54,490 bases of DNA from Lentisphaerae bacterium GWF2_57_35 (GTDB lineage Bacteria; Verrucomicrobiota; Kiritimatiellia; CAIQIC01; GWF2-57-35). The stretch's first letter is position 1, and each line of letters begins with the position of its first letter. Shown one piece after another: positions 32,323-40,444 of the stretch. Below the pieces are notes generated by a model. The model was not told where the DNA came from, searched no databases, and saw only the letters and a list, made by a program, of their open reading frames with translations. The translations under genes were made by a program, and so were the position numbers. The stretch covers positions 1 through 54,490 of the forward strand of contig MHBK01000030.1 in NCBI GenBank assembly GCA_001804865.1, given 5' to 3'.

Positions 32323-32745
32323 ATGCAGTGGGTTGCGTTTGATGCGAGCTTGCTCATGGCGGACTTCCCAACCGACTTGAAGCCTCTATTCGAAGCCTGG
32401 ATCAACCAGTTTCCGGAGAAGGTGGGGCGGCTGGCCCAGATCATCGATCGCATCCGTTCCGAGTTTCGAGACGCCATTTTAACCAATCCGGAAAACACGC
32501 TTGTCTCGGATGAAATCGCCCTCCCGGAGAGCTGTATTCGAAGCGCGGAGACGATGGTGTTCTACAACCTGATGATGGAGATGGGGCTCTCGATCAAGGA
32601 TGAAGCCCAGGAGAGCATGACCTGAGCGGAGATCTTTCTGCGACAGATCAGTTACAAACATTTCCGGACCTCGGGGGCCTCCGCCGATGAGCGCGCCCCT
32701 CATTATACGGTTCCGGATTCAACCAAGGAGCGAGCGTTGCCATGA
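32323..32745 (+). pseudogene. Phage head-completion-like protein interrupted by in-frame TGA
   Basis: GGAGG and ATG 32323; the frame stops at TGA 32623-32625 after 100 codons. It then continues in the same frame with credible sequence (AEIFLRQISYKHFRTSG...DERAPHY) to TGA 32743-32745, which overlaps the next gene's ATG (32742) as ATGA. The coupled downstream start shows that the long form is the original gene. The position after the capsid fits a gp36/head-tail connector type. Decay or recoding are the possibilities. Confidence 0.65.
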
Positions 32746-34025
32746 AATATTTGCCCTTCATTCTTCCAGTGTTTTTTTGCATGGGGTGTCATGCCGGGTG
32801 GGTCGAAAACGACAGTTGGTACAAATACGAGTCCGATCCGGTGGCCCTCACTTCCTGTGTTCTGCGCACGGGCAGCGTAATGAATGGGAATCTGACTCTT
32901 AATTTCAAGCCGTGGGGAACCCGCACCCTTTCCCTTACACGCAGCAATGTGGCTAACCTAGAGTTAGGCCTCGAATACTGGGTGGGACTCGATCCCTTCC
33001 TGCGCCCCACGCTCACGCTGCAGGCCGGTCGGATGGATACCTCAAACCGTCAATCGGTGACCAACGTTATCACGTACGGCGTGGATGAAGTGATGGAAAC
33101 GCTCTCCGGCACGCTTTACCTGAACGGGTTGATCTTGCGCGACGGAGTTTACCGGGGCAATGGGGCAGGGCTGTCCAATCTGGTAGAGCGCGATCCGTAC
33201 TGGGAAGCCGCCCGAACCGGCGGCACGACCTTTGGCGGCGAAGTGCATCTTCCGATGCTCACGGTAACCGACAGCGGCATTCGCCGCAGTACGATTTCGG
33301 CCGCTCTTTCTTTGATGGGCGGCGACGCCTGGAACACCGGCGCCCTGCTGGAACTCGGCGGCGATGGGCTTGCCGGCAGCGACGTGCAGAACGGCGGAGG
33401 CCAAATCCTTTTGAAGGATAATGGATCCCGTTTCCGCATTCGCGACCGGGAAGGGTGGTCCGACATTGCGGATTTCCGGGGCGATGGGTCGAGTTACTTC
33501 GACGGCCCTCTGACCGTGCGATCGGATTTGATCGTCGCCAACGGAGGCCGCGTTGTCGTAGCCGGAAAGACCCTTCAACCCAAGGCCTACACGGCCAAAG
33601 GCTCCATTGCGCTCTATAGCACAATCCCTACAAATGGCATTGCGGGCTCGACTCTCTCGGACATTCCTCCATGGGCTAAAACAGTGACCCGGGTGGGCGG
33701 TCGCCTGGGGTTCGCGACCAACTTTCCCCAGGCCGTTGTGACCAATATCCATTTCTATATGGGGCAGTATCTGTTCAATAACCCGGTCACGCTCACCAAT
33801 CAGCAATACATTTTCTCTCTTCAGACCAATCATGATGCCGGAGTTCTTACGGGGATTTTGTCCGCCACGCCTTTGCGGCAATACGTCTTCGATATCCCGA
33901 CCTCCGTCACGCTCTCCAACTACCTCAATATGTGCTGGTATGGCTATTTTCATAACACCTCGAGCAACGCGATCCTGCCCATGGGTGGGTACAACTGGGA
34001 TTACTGGATCGAGATGACGGAGTAA
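32742..34025 (+). CDS. Exported, beta-rich fibre-like protein
   Basis: 427 residues. The N-terminus looks like a signal peptide (YLPFILPVFFCMGCHAGW), unusual for a virion protein. The body is repetitive beta (GNLTLNFKPWGTRTLSLTRS; GGQILLKDNGSRFRIRDREG; GPLTVRSDLIVANGGRVVV), as in tail fibres and parallel beta-helix adhesins, with a C-terminal Trp/Tyr-rich domain. ATGA overlap ties it to the previous gene. It may be a fibre whose signal-like start is accidental, or a lysogenic-conversion surface protein. Confidence 0.55.
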   Translation: MKYLPFILPVFFCMGCHAGWVENDSWYKYESDPVALTSCVLRTGSVMNGNLTLNFKPWGTRTLSLTRSNVANLELGLEYWVGLDPFLRPTLTLQAGRMDTSNRQSVTNVITYGVDEVMETLSGTLYLNGLILRDGVYRGNGAGLSNLVERDPYWEAARTGGTTFGGEVHLPMLTVTDSGIRRSTISAALSLMGGDAWNTGALLELGGDGLAGSDVQNGGGQILLKDNGSRFRIRDREGWSDIADFRGDGSSYFDGPLTVRSDLIVANGGRVVVAGKTLQPKAYTAKGSIALYSTIPTNGIAGSTLSDIPPWAKTVTRVGGRLGFATNFPQAVVTNIHFYMGQYLFNNPVTLTNQQYIFSLQTNHDAGVLTGILSATPLRQYVFDIPTSVTLSNYLNMCWYGYFHNTSSNAILPMGGYNWDYWIEMTE

Positions 34026-34030
34026 AACCC

Positions 34031-34279
34031 ATGCAAGATTTCATCACCACCGCCCAGTGCAGCGAAAGCACCGACAAGATCCTCGAAAAGCTCGAGTCCA
34101 TCGAGAAGCGGCTCTTCCGCGACAACGGAACGATTTCCATTCAGACCCGCATCGACCGGCATGAGCAGGTGATCCGGGCCTTGCTCTGGGCCGTGTCGGT
34201 AGTGGGTGGCGCCATTCTGATATCCGCGGTGTCCGTCGTCGTGATGTTGGTTCGTTACGTTTTAACCCATGGAGGATGA
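34031..34279 (+). CDS. Small coiled-coil/transmembrane protein, XhlA-like
   Basis: 82 residues: a coiled segment (TDKILEKLESIEKRLF), then TRIDRHEQVIRALLW and one membrane helix (WAVSVVGGAILISAVSVVVM). Shape and place match XhlA/haemolysin-type proteins that act with holins in phage lysis cassettes. One base separates its stop from the next start. Confidence 0.6.
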   Translation: MQDFITTAQCSESTDKILEKLESIEKRLFRDNGTISIQTRIDRHEQVIRALLWAVSVVGGAILISAVSVVVMLVRYVLTHGG

Positions 34280-34663
34280 ATGAAGAAGTTACTCATAGCC
34301 ATTCCGTTGATCGCCTTGGCCGCCGGTTGTACGAGCACGAAGCCTTTGGACATGAACCGGGTCGCCCAGCAGTTCTATAACCAGCAACGAAGCGCCAAGC
34401 TCCTGGAGATGCAGAACGTCTCCGAGTTCACGATCAAGGGCACCAACATGACCATCGCCATCAGCACCGAGCTGCAGCCGCTGTCCATCATCCCGCGCGA
34501 TCCCTCCACGATCCAGGTTTTAGCGGAAACCGCCGGGCGGGTGCTGGTCTCCGGCGCGGGCATCTACACAGCCGGCCAGGTCATGTCCAAGCTCTCCGAC
34601 CGGCCTCAAGTCATTTCCCAGCAGGTCGTCCGGCCCGAGGTCATCATGCCGGCTTCCCCATGA
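34280..34663 (+). CDS. Phage-region lipoprotein, possible outer-membrane spanin
   Basis: 127 residues with a clear lipobox (LIALAAGC, Cys17). The mature part has FTIKGTNMTIAISTELQPL and a hydrophobic stretch AGRVLVSGAGIYTAGQVM, and is Pro-rich at the end. Small lipoproteins between a holin-like gene and an endolysin-like gene are often o-spanins; that is positional inference. Confidence 0.55.
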   Translation: MKKLLIAIPLIALAAGCTSTKPLDMNRVAQQFYNQQRSAKLLEMQNVSEFTIKGTNMTIAISTELQPLSIIPRDPSTIQVLAETAGRVLVSGAGIYTAGQVMSKLSDRPQVISQQVVRPEVIMPASP

Positions 34664-35172
34664 TAGCCCTCTACAAAGGCAAGAGCACTCTGTCGCGGGC
34701 CATCCGCTGGCGGACGTGGAGCGAATACTCCCACGCCGCCTGGGTGCTCGATGACGGCTCGGTCATTGAAGCGTGGAAGGGTGGGGTGCGGCACGTACGG
34801 AACATGGCGACGCAGCATACGCCCGGGACGGACGTGGATCTCTTCACCCTGAACCTTACGGTCGCCCAGAAATGGGCCATACAAGACTTCCTGATCCGCC
34901 AGGTTGGCAAGCCCTACGACTACGGCGCCATCCTGGGCTTCATGACCCGTGCTAAGTCCGAGAACTCGGAGAAATGGTTCTGCAGTGAATTGATCTTCGC
35001 CGCTTGCCAGTCGGCTGGGGTGGAACTCTTGAAGCGGATTCCGGCGTGGAAGGTGTCGCCGGGGCTCCTTTCAGTTTCTGCCTGTTTGTCCGATGCACCC
35101 AGCCAAGGCCCATTGCCCCAAAGACGTGGCCCACTCACGTGGGATGCTAGCACCGTCGAATTTTTCGTATAG
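34660..35172 (+). CDS. Permuted NlpC/P60-type (YiiX/YaeF-like) cysteine hydrolase
   Basis: 170 residues in ATGA overlap with the lipoprotein gene. Conserved blocks: EYSHAAWVLDDGSVIEAW (catalytic His), KPYDYGAILGFMTR, and WFCSELIFAACQSAG (catalytic Cys in CSE). That order is the circularly permuted papain fold of YiiX/YaeF proteins, which hydrolyse amide or ester bonds in peptidoglycan or lipids. As last gene of the lysis-like set it could be the endolysin. The C-terminal ~30 residues look unstructured. Confidence 0.75.
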   Translation: MIALYKGKSTLSRAIRWRTWSEYSHAAWVLDDGSVIEAWKGGVRHVRNMATQHTPGTDVDLFTLNLTVAQKWAIQDFLIRQVGKPYDYGAILGFMTRAKSENSEKWFCSELIFAACQSAGVELLKRIPAWKVSPGLLSVSACLSDAPSQGPLPQRRGPLTWDASTVEFFV

Positions 35173-35311
35173 GGAATATTCTTAGTCGTTGTCTGCTAAT
35201 GCTTTCCTTCGGCCATTTGCTTGACAATCAATTCTATCTCCCTAATCTACCTTTAAGGGAGTTTGATATTGGCATCTGCCAAGTTCATCAAATCATTGTG
35301 TTGATATCTAG

Positions 35312-35336
35312 TTATCAGGTCAAAAGGACCTGATAA
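35312..35336. promoter_or_regulatory. 10-bp inverted repeat upstream of the membrane nuclease gene
   Basis: TTATCAGGTC / GACCTGATAA around AAAAG, 28 bp before the ATG at 35364. A weak promoter (TTGACA at 35221, TAATCT at 35243) lies upstream. The repeat could be an operator or leader hairpin. It marks the phage/defence boundary region 35173-35363, which has no gene. Confidence 0.6.
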
Positions 35337-35363
35337 TCAATGGTTTAGTGAGGAGAACATGAA

Positions 35364-36308
35364 ATGACGCGAACTCGGAAAGTCTTGCTGTCGGCTTTTC
35401 TTACCCTAATATCATTCTCATGCTTCATCTACATGCCTCCTTCCCTGTCGCAGACTGTGACTAAGTCGATAGCGGTCTCTTCTATTGAGCAGCATACGGA
35501 GGAACTTACAACAGAGGCTTCTGGAGTCTCCAAACTTCTTGAATGGATTGGGATCGGGGCAATCGTTCTCGCCGCATGGCTTTGGCGAGCCGAATTCGGG
35601 GTGACACAGCTAGGACCGCTTGGGGGCCCAGAACTCGTGATCCAGCAGAAAGCCGGTGCACCATCAAAGCCTTCGGAGGAATCTGGACCGCCTCGGATTG
35701 TCGACCTGGCCAGAGTCTCTGCCGAGATGAATGACGCCGAAGCGAAGCATCGGTTGGACCACATAATGCAGATGTTCCAGAAGGTTCATTCGATCAGCGC
35801 GTCCTACGTGGCCCGAGATCTCGGAGTCACTACTGACACAGCGAGAACCTACCTGTATTCCCTCGTAAAGGCAGGACAGTTGCGGGCGGACGGCTTCCCC
35901 AAGCACACCATCTACACGCCTGCCAAGTCTCTCGAAAATCGGATTCTAGATGTCGCAAGACAGAAGCTTTCCCAAACACACGGAGTCCTTTCGGAAAGAC
36001 GCTACGTTCGGATTGGGAAAATGCATGACATCGATGCTATCCTGGAGTCGGAAGACATCACTTTCATAGTCGAAGCGAAGATCCTGCGAAGCGCAGACCT
36101 CATATCTCGACTCGATTCCTGGGTGCTGCAGATGCTGAACGTTGCTAAGGACTTGCACGCTGAAAAAATCGCCTGTGTTCTTGCGGTCGCCTGCCTCGAC
36201 GAGGCGACTGCCGATACTGTGAAGAAACAGGCCTCCGGCTTCACCTTCGATTCCGGCTCCGTGCCCGTGGAGATCATGGTGTTCTCCGAATCTGACCTTC
36301 CGTCATGA
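35364..36308 (+). CDS. Membrane-anchored winged-helix / PD-(D/E)xK nuclease-like protein
   Basis: 314 residues, AGGAG 8 nt before ATG. Two hydrophobic segments (7-30, 60-76) bracket a short extracytoplasmic loop. A linker and a winged helix follow at ~130-185 (ISASYVARDLGVTTDTARTYL). The C-terminal domain has the restriction-endonuclease pattern: IDAILESEDITFIVEAKIL, with Asp222/Asp224 and Glu237-x-Lys239. Mrr-like nucleases cut DNA, and a membrane anchor with a DNA-binding domain suggests action on incoming DNA at the envelope. It is the first gene of the right-hand cluster. The nuclease assignment rests on one motif plus fold pattern. Confidence 0.65.
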   Translation: MTRTRKVLLSAFLTLISFSCFIYMPPSLSQTVTKSIAVSSIEQHTEELTTEASGVSKLLEWIGIGAIVLAAWLWRAEFGVTQLGPLGGPELVIQQKAGAPSKPSEESGPPRIVDLARVSAEMNDAEAKHRLDHIMQMFQKVHSISASYVARDLGVTTDTARTYLYSLVKAGQLRADGFPKHTIYTPAKSLENRILDVARQKLSQTHGVLSERRYVRIGKMHDIDAILESEDITFIVEAKILRSADLISRLDSWVLQMLNVAKDLHAEKIACVLAVACLDEATADTVKKQASGFTFDSGSVPVEIMVFSESDLPS

Positions 36309-36377
36309 CGACTCACAACAAAAGAAATTCTGCGTACGCTGAGAAGCTCAGCGTCGCAGATTTTGATCGTTCGCAGA

Positions 36378-37334
36378 ATGAAGATGAGCATATACAAGAA
36401 CGCAATTGACTCGATCATCCTCGGTATTGAGGACTTCAACGCCGCTGACCCTCGGCGTCTTATCTCCGCTACGCGGAATTTAGTTGCAGGTGTCCTTCTA
36501 CTTATCAAGTACAAGCTGGCGGTTCTGAGCCCTCCGGGAACTGATGAGGTACTCCTTAAGGAGCGCGTATTGCCAGAAGCTGACGGCATGGGAGGAATCA
36601 CTTGGAAGGGGAAGGGCCACAAAACGGTTGACGTGCGCAACATGGAAGAGCGATGTGTCGCACTTGGGGTTGTGGTGGACTGGAATCTCGTTCGCAAAAT
36701 CGTGGCGCACCGCAACGACATTGAACACTATTTCCCCTCTCTTACTCAGTCGGCGCTGCGAACACTCGTTGCCGATTCGTTCATCATCATCCGCGATTTC
36801 CTGAGGACCCAGTTGAATCTGGATCCATTGACCGAGTTGGGATCAGCAACGTGGACGACTCTGACTAGCGTGGCAGAGGTTTATGACAAAGAGAAGAAGG
36901 AATGCCTAGCGAACATTGAGTCCATCGATTGGACGTTTGACCCATTACAGTGTGCATTAAGTGAATGGCAATGTCCGAACTGTGGCTCGGGACTTATGGA
37001 TGTCAAAATAACCGGTGCGGACAAGTGGGACGCGCAGTTCAAGTGTCGTGCATGTGCGGCGGAGTTTGGCTTTGAGGAGGCTGGCGAACAGGCTGTTGTC
37101 GACTTTTTTGCTAGCGAGAACCACCTGGCTGTCAAGGACGGAGGAGAAGAGGCCACAATTACCTGCCCCAATTGCTCGCGTGATACATACGATTTAGAGG
37201 AAGATGTCTGTTTGATCTGTGAGGAATCTGTAGAACGTGAATGTCAGCGCTGCAATTGCCCTATCCCAGCCTCTGAACTTGATGGCAGCGGATATTGCTC
37301 ATGGTGCAGTCATATGATGTCAAAGGATGACTAG
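36378..37334 (+). CDS. HEPN-like protein with C-terminal zinc ribbons
   Basis: 318 residues from ATG 36378 (36384 also possible; no good Shine-Dalgarno). The N-terminal ~150 residues are helical and contain KIVAHRNDIEHYF, i.e. Arg112-x4-His117, the R-x4-6-H signature of HEPN ribonucleases. Then come two or three zinc-ribbon units: CPNC/CRAC (199-226), CPNC/CLIC (263-281) and CQRC-x-C/CSWC (289-310). Zinc-ribbon HEPN proteins are expected to sense or bind nucleic acid and cut RNA. It lies 69 bp after the membrane nuclease gene. RNase activity is inference. Confidence 0.65.
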   Translation: MKMSIYKNAIDSIILGIEDFNAADPRRLISATRNLVAGVLLLIKYKLAVLSPPGTDEVLLKERVLPEADGMGGITWKGKGHKTVDVRNMEERCVALGVVVDWNLVRKIVAHRNDIEHYFPSLTQSALRTLVADSFIIIRDFLRTQLNLDPLTELGSATWTTLTSVAEVYDKEKKECLANIESIDWTFDPLQCALSEWQCPNCGSGLMDVKITGADKWDAQFKCRACAAEFGFEEAGEQAVVDFFASENHLAVKDGGEEATITCPNCSRDTYDLEEDVCLICEESVERECQRCNCPIPASELDGSGYCSWCSHMMSKDD

Positions 37335-37358
37335 GATGCGAACCAACGGATGGAACGA

Positions 37359-37384
37359 CAACTTTTCGCTGGCGCGAAAAGTTG
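37359..37384. promoter_or_regulatory. Perfect 11-bp hairpin between HEPN and TM-protein genes
   Basis: CAACTTTTCGC / GCGAAAAGTTG around TGGC. No T-run follows, so it is not a standard terminator. It could be an RNA-processing or protein-binding hairpin, or an operator for the gene at 37449. Confidence 0.6.
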
Positions 37385-37448
37385 AGTTTCATCCGGGTCG
37401 TTTGCGGAATGGGAGTCAGATACATGCCACACTGCGAGTCATGCAACA

Positions 37449-38153
37449 ATGATTGATCTAGGCACAACCCACTTTTGCATTCGCGTGCCGAGTGTATCGC
37501 GGACGGAATTTGAACGATATTCGACACAGCTATTCGATGAGTGGGAAAAGGACGTCAGCGGAATATTGGCACTTCCTGATTACTCCCTTGCACTTGAGGT
37601 GGAAGAGGGTTCCGTCAAGGGCCACGGAGTAATTGCGGTTGTTCTCGCAGCGCTGTACCTGGGCATCGGGAACTATGGCGACTTTGTCTCCGGCCTTCAA
37701 ACTATCCGTAGTCAGATCAACTCCGTTGGCGACTTTTTGGCAGAACGCGCTGCCAATCCGTTTGTGTCGAGCGGGTACAAGGCGACCGTCCGGAAGCATG
37801 GGGGCTCGTTGGCTCGGCTTCAGCGGCTGTTCGTGAAAGTTCAACGTCAGGAAATGACTGTTGAACAGGCAATGCTTGAGGCTGAGGCACTCTTGGGTGA
37901 TCAAGTGACAACGGCTCCAGAATTTATGCAACAATTGCACATGGCGCTTCGACAAACACCGCGTCTCCCGCAACAACTATCGCTATTCTTGGACACCCCA
38001 GAAGAGCTGTTGGCCGCACCGGATAGCGAGGAAGATCGAAGCCCGCGCCCCTCTCGCCCAATGCCAATCATTCCGCCACCAGAGAAACTTCGCGTTGAAA
38101 TACGGCGCGAGTCGAAAAAGGGGAAACGGGAGGTCCGTGTAATTCAGCTGTAG
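37449..38153 (+). CDS. Hypothetical protein with one hydrophobic segment, 234 aa
   Basis: The N-terminal ~60 residues are soluble. The segment VEEGSVKGHGVIAVVLAALYLGIG with GNYGDFVSGL is a pattern I recall from small uncharacterised membrane proteins in accessory islands. The C-terminal half is helical with a Pro-rich linker (RPSRPMPIIPPPEK) and a basic end (RRESKKGKREVRV). No Shine-Dalgarno. It may be a membrane effector, but no function can be assigned. Confidence 0.5.
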   Translation: MIDLGTTHFCIRVPSVSRTEFERYSTQLFDEWEKDVSGILALPDYSLALEVEEGSVKGHGVIAVVLAALYLGIGNYGDFVSGLQTIRSQINSVGDFLAERAANPFVSSGYKATVRKHGGSLARLQRLFVKVQRQEMTVEQAMLEAEALLGDQVTTAPEFMQQLHMALRQTPRLPQQLSLFLDTPEELLAAPDSEEDRSPRPSRPMPIIPPPEKLRVEIRRESKKGKREVRVIQL

Positions 38154-38173
38154 ATTAAGGCAATTAGAAGGCA

Positions 38174-38296
38174 ATTAGGATCACATCTTAAAAATTAACA
38201 ATATGCATGGGGTAAAGAAGCGAGCATGCCATGACCCTTACAAGTTAACGTGGGAATGAAAAACTTAAATGTCAATATGTAAGATGTGATCCTAAT
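38174..38296. repeat. 123-bp element with perfect 17-bp terminal inverted repeats
   Basis: The arms ATTAGGATCACATCTTA (38174-38190) and TAAGATGTGATCCTAAT (38280-38296) are exact complements and enclose 89 AT-rich bases without a gene. It fills the gap between two cluster genes; the right arm ends 4 bp before the next ATG (38301). It could be a MITE, or a regulatory stem that would form across the leader of the nuclease gene. No target duplication is obvious. Confidence 0.7.
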
Positions 38297-38300
38297 AATC

Positions 38301-38852
38301 ATGCGTGCTCTTCTTAACTACATATTCCAAAAGAAAACAGGCAATATTGTTCTGAAAAAAGCGAGTGAGTCGGTTCGCACTGAGGATCGTGGTGAGCAAT
38401 GGGCTCTCGATGGTTTGAACTTTGAGAAGTACATCATCACTCGCTTCAGTAGAGACGGCAATCGCTTGCTGGATTGGCGAGGTGATAAGTATATTCAAGG
38501 CTATGGAGGGCCTGAATCATCTGGCGATCCCGACATATTATTCATGACGCGAAATGAGAGAGACCGGTTTGCAATTGAGTGCAAATATCGAAGCCACTGG
38601 TGGAATAGCCCCGAGCATGGCCCTTGCATCGAATGGGCAAGAGAAGATCAATTTAAGAGGTATGTTGGGTTTGAACGACGACGGGCGATTACTGTTTATA
38701 TAGCAATTGGAGTCGGGGGCAACCCATCTGATCCAAATGAACTGTTCATTGGCCGGATTGAAAACATCAAGTACCGAGTGGCACGAAAATATCATTTGGA
38801 AAAATTTCGGATGAAACTTCCGATCCCAATTGGCGGTCTTGAGTTTGCATAA
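38301..38852 (+). CDS. PD-(D/E)xK nuclease-like protein (paralogue of the 41313 gene)
   Basis: 183 residues from ATG 38301. The nuclease core reads NFEKYIITRF (Glu42), GDPDILF (Asp78) and FAIECKYRSHW (Glu93-x-Lys95), the restriction-endonuclease-like arrangement. It shares long stretches with the C-terminal domain of the 41313-41999 protein: (D)KYI..GGP, FAIECK-(Y/F)-RS, EWAR..Q and VY-(I/V)-A-(I/L)-G. The N-terminal ~35 residues are basic and short, replacing the TerB-like domain. Substrate unknown. Confidence 0.65.
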   Translation: MRALLNYIFQKKTGNIVLKKASESVRTEDRGEQWALDGLNFEKYIITRFSRDGNRLLDWRGDKYIQGYGGPESSGDPDILFMTRNERDRFAIECKYRSHWWNSPEHGPCIEWAREDQFKRYVGFERRRAITVYIAIGVGGNPSDPNELFIGRIENIKYRVARKYHLEKFRMKLPIPIGGLEFA

Positions 38853-38926
38853 ATAGGAATGATTGCCAAGAATTCCCAGTGTTCGGCGTTAGCACCACCA
38901 ATGAAATTTGGCGTTGGCGACAAGAA

Positions 38927-39268
38927 ATGAAAAAGAACTACAAGAACATCGGAACGATTCTCCTCGGCGTCACATCCGTCTGCGCAATCGCCTTGCTCGT
39001 TTCTCAACAAGTCGCCATTCACAGAGCGGACGCCATTATGCACCCAACCCTTGCACACGGCTGGTTTCGCTTCGCAGCTCGACCCGTTCTTTGGGGCAAT
39101 AACGAATTCAAACCACGGTGGATGATTCGTTACACACACCAAGCGACTGAGGTGGATTTTCCTCCTGATGTACAAGTGTCTTTCGGTGGAAGGGTCATCT
39201 CAACTACTGCGTCTAACTTGTTAGACAAAATTGCAGTAAATGAAGACAACGGCGATCAAATAAAATGA
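38927..39268 (+). CDS. Small membrane-anchored protein, 113 aa
   Basis: A basic N-terminus (MKKNYKN) and one membrane helix (TILLGVTSVCAIALLVSQQVA), then a ~80-residue extracytoplasmic part. ATG 38927 is preferred over the longer frame because it restores a typical anchor. No family recognised. A 16-bp palindrome GTCTAACTTGTTAGAC lies inside its 3' part. Confidence 0.5.
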   Translation: MKKNYKNIGTILLGVTSVCAIALLVSQQVAIHRADAIMHPTLAHGWFRFAARPVLWGNNEFKPRWMIRYTHQATEVDFPPDVQVSFGGRVISTTASNLLDKIAVNEDNGDQIK

Positions 39269-39320
39269 GTGTATTTCACGAAACGCGCCATCACGGACTT
39301 GATGCGTTGGACTCAATGAA

Positions 39321-39752
39321 ATGCGAACATACCTGACAATCATACTGCTTCTAGCTGGCATCGCCTATGGAGAGACCATCTCCATGATCCAGGTGGACAA
39401 TGAGTATTTCACCATGGTCGTTCCGTCGTCATGGATACTCGAAGTGGCCGGAGGCAAAGAAGGTCAGATGCAGCTGTCCCTACGATTTGGAGATCAAGGT
39501 GTAAAACGGACCGTCTCGCTGTTTGCACACTGGGACGGGCTCGATCCAAGACGATGGGTTGGCACGAATGTCCTCTCACACTACTCGATCGCCAAGCGGG
39601 AATACTTCCTCAAGCAGGTGCACGAAAAAAGAGAACTGGAGATTATCGTGCTGGGGACGAATTTCATCGTCTCCGCGACAATTCCCTTTGACCTAAAAGA
39701 CGAAACCTTTGCCTTGCTTCTAAATTCAGTAAACACAATGGAAGCGAAATGA
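39321..39752 (+). CDS. Small exported protein, 143 aa
   Basis: Signal peptide MRTYLTIILLLAGIAYGE with probable cleavage after AYG. The mature part is beta-rich (YFTMVVPSSWILEVAGG, LSLRFGDQG, TVSLFAHWDGLDP) with a late helix (ETFALLLNSVNTM). It resembles small periplasmic PsbP/DUF1795-like folds in outline only. It ends 59 bp before the abiEi operator. Confidence 0.5.
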   Translation: MRTYLTIILLLAGIAYGETISMIQVDNEYFTMVVPSSWILEVAGGKEGQMQLSLRFGDQGVKRTVSLFAHWDGLDPRRWVGTNVLSHYSIAKREYFLKQVHEKRELEIIVLGTNFIVSATIPFDLKDETFALLLNSVNTMEAK

Positions 39753-39810
39753 GACTCATGCAGAATGGTTTGGGGTAAAGAAAGCATAAGGCGTGAGCGA
39801 TCTCTAGGCT

Positions 39811-39845
39811 TGCACAATAGCTATAAATATTATAGCCATTGTGCA
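39811..39845. promoter_or_regulatory. 35-bp palindromic operator of intact abiEi
   Basis: TGCACAAT / ATTGTGCA outer arms and GCTATAA / TTATAGC inner arms around ATA, with a single A:C mismatch between them; 8 bp before the ATG at 39854. It contains the AT-rich bases expected of a -10 region. Homologue of 3583-3617. Confidence 0.75.
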
Positions 39846-39853
39846 GAGGCGAT

Positions 39854-40444
39854 ATGAAAGATAACCGAACAAAGCTGTATGAAATAGCTGAGGCACAACG
39901 TGGTCTCTTTACCACGAAACAGGCTCGTTCGTGTGGCTACGTGTCAGCCAATCATCCATACCATGTTCGCACGGGTGCGTGGATCCGTGAATACCGCGGC
40001 ATTTATCGTCTGTCTGCATTTCCTCGTTCTCCCGAAGATCAATATGCTCTGTGGTCGCTTTGGTCTCGTGGCCGGGATGATCGGCCGGTGGGGGTATACT
40101 CGCACCAGACGGCGCTCAGTCTGCATGAACTATCCGATGTTATGCCAGGCAAGCTTCATATGACGGTCCCGCCAGGGTTTCGGCGGAATACAGATATTCC
40201 GAAGGTGCTTGTCCTTCACAAAGCGATCCTTCAACACCAAGAGATCGAGGAACGAGATGGGTATTGCATCGTGACGCCTCTGCGCGCAATCCTTGATCTA
40301 CTGAAGGAAGAGACGGAAGACCGAACACAACTTCGGAAGGCACTTCGCGAATCCGTCGATCGTGGGCTGATCACAAGGCGTCAGATTGAGCTTCATCCTG
40401 ATAAGAAGTCATTGCTGGCGCTAATGGGGGTGGGGAGCAAGTGA
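39854..40444 (+). CDS. abiEi: AbiEi antitoxin (type IV toxin-antitoxin), intact copy
   Basis: 196 residues. N-terminal winged helix (FTTKQARSCGYVSANHPYHV, then GAWIREYRGIYRLS) and C-terminal domain (YCIVTPLRAILDLLKEE, ALRESVDRGLITRRQI), the two-domain plan of AbiEi. The N-domain represses the promoter and the C-domain counteracts the toxin without stable binding. The stop overlaps the abiEii GTG (GTGA). The first 117 codons are nearly identical to the truncated copy at 3626. Confidence 0.92.
   Translation: MKDNRTKLYEIAEAQRGLFTTKQARSCGYVSANHPYHVRTGAWIREYRGIYRLSAFPRSPEDQYALWSLWSRGRDDRPVGVYSHQTALSLHELSDVMPGKLHMTVPPGFRRNTDIPKVLVLHKAILQHQEIEERDGYCIVTPLRAILDLLKEETEDRTQLRKALRESVDRGLITRRQIELHPDKKSLLALMGVGSK

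Noticed and set aside
39195..39225. GTCTAACTTGTTAGAC palindrome and other GTTRRRY-like sites as integron attC
   Set aside because: The two core-like halves are only 2 bp apart and lie inside a gene; no paired R''/L''/L'/R' structure of 60-130 bp is present near any gene end, so a cassette array is not supported.
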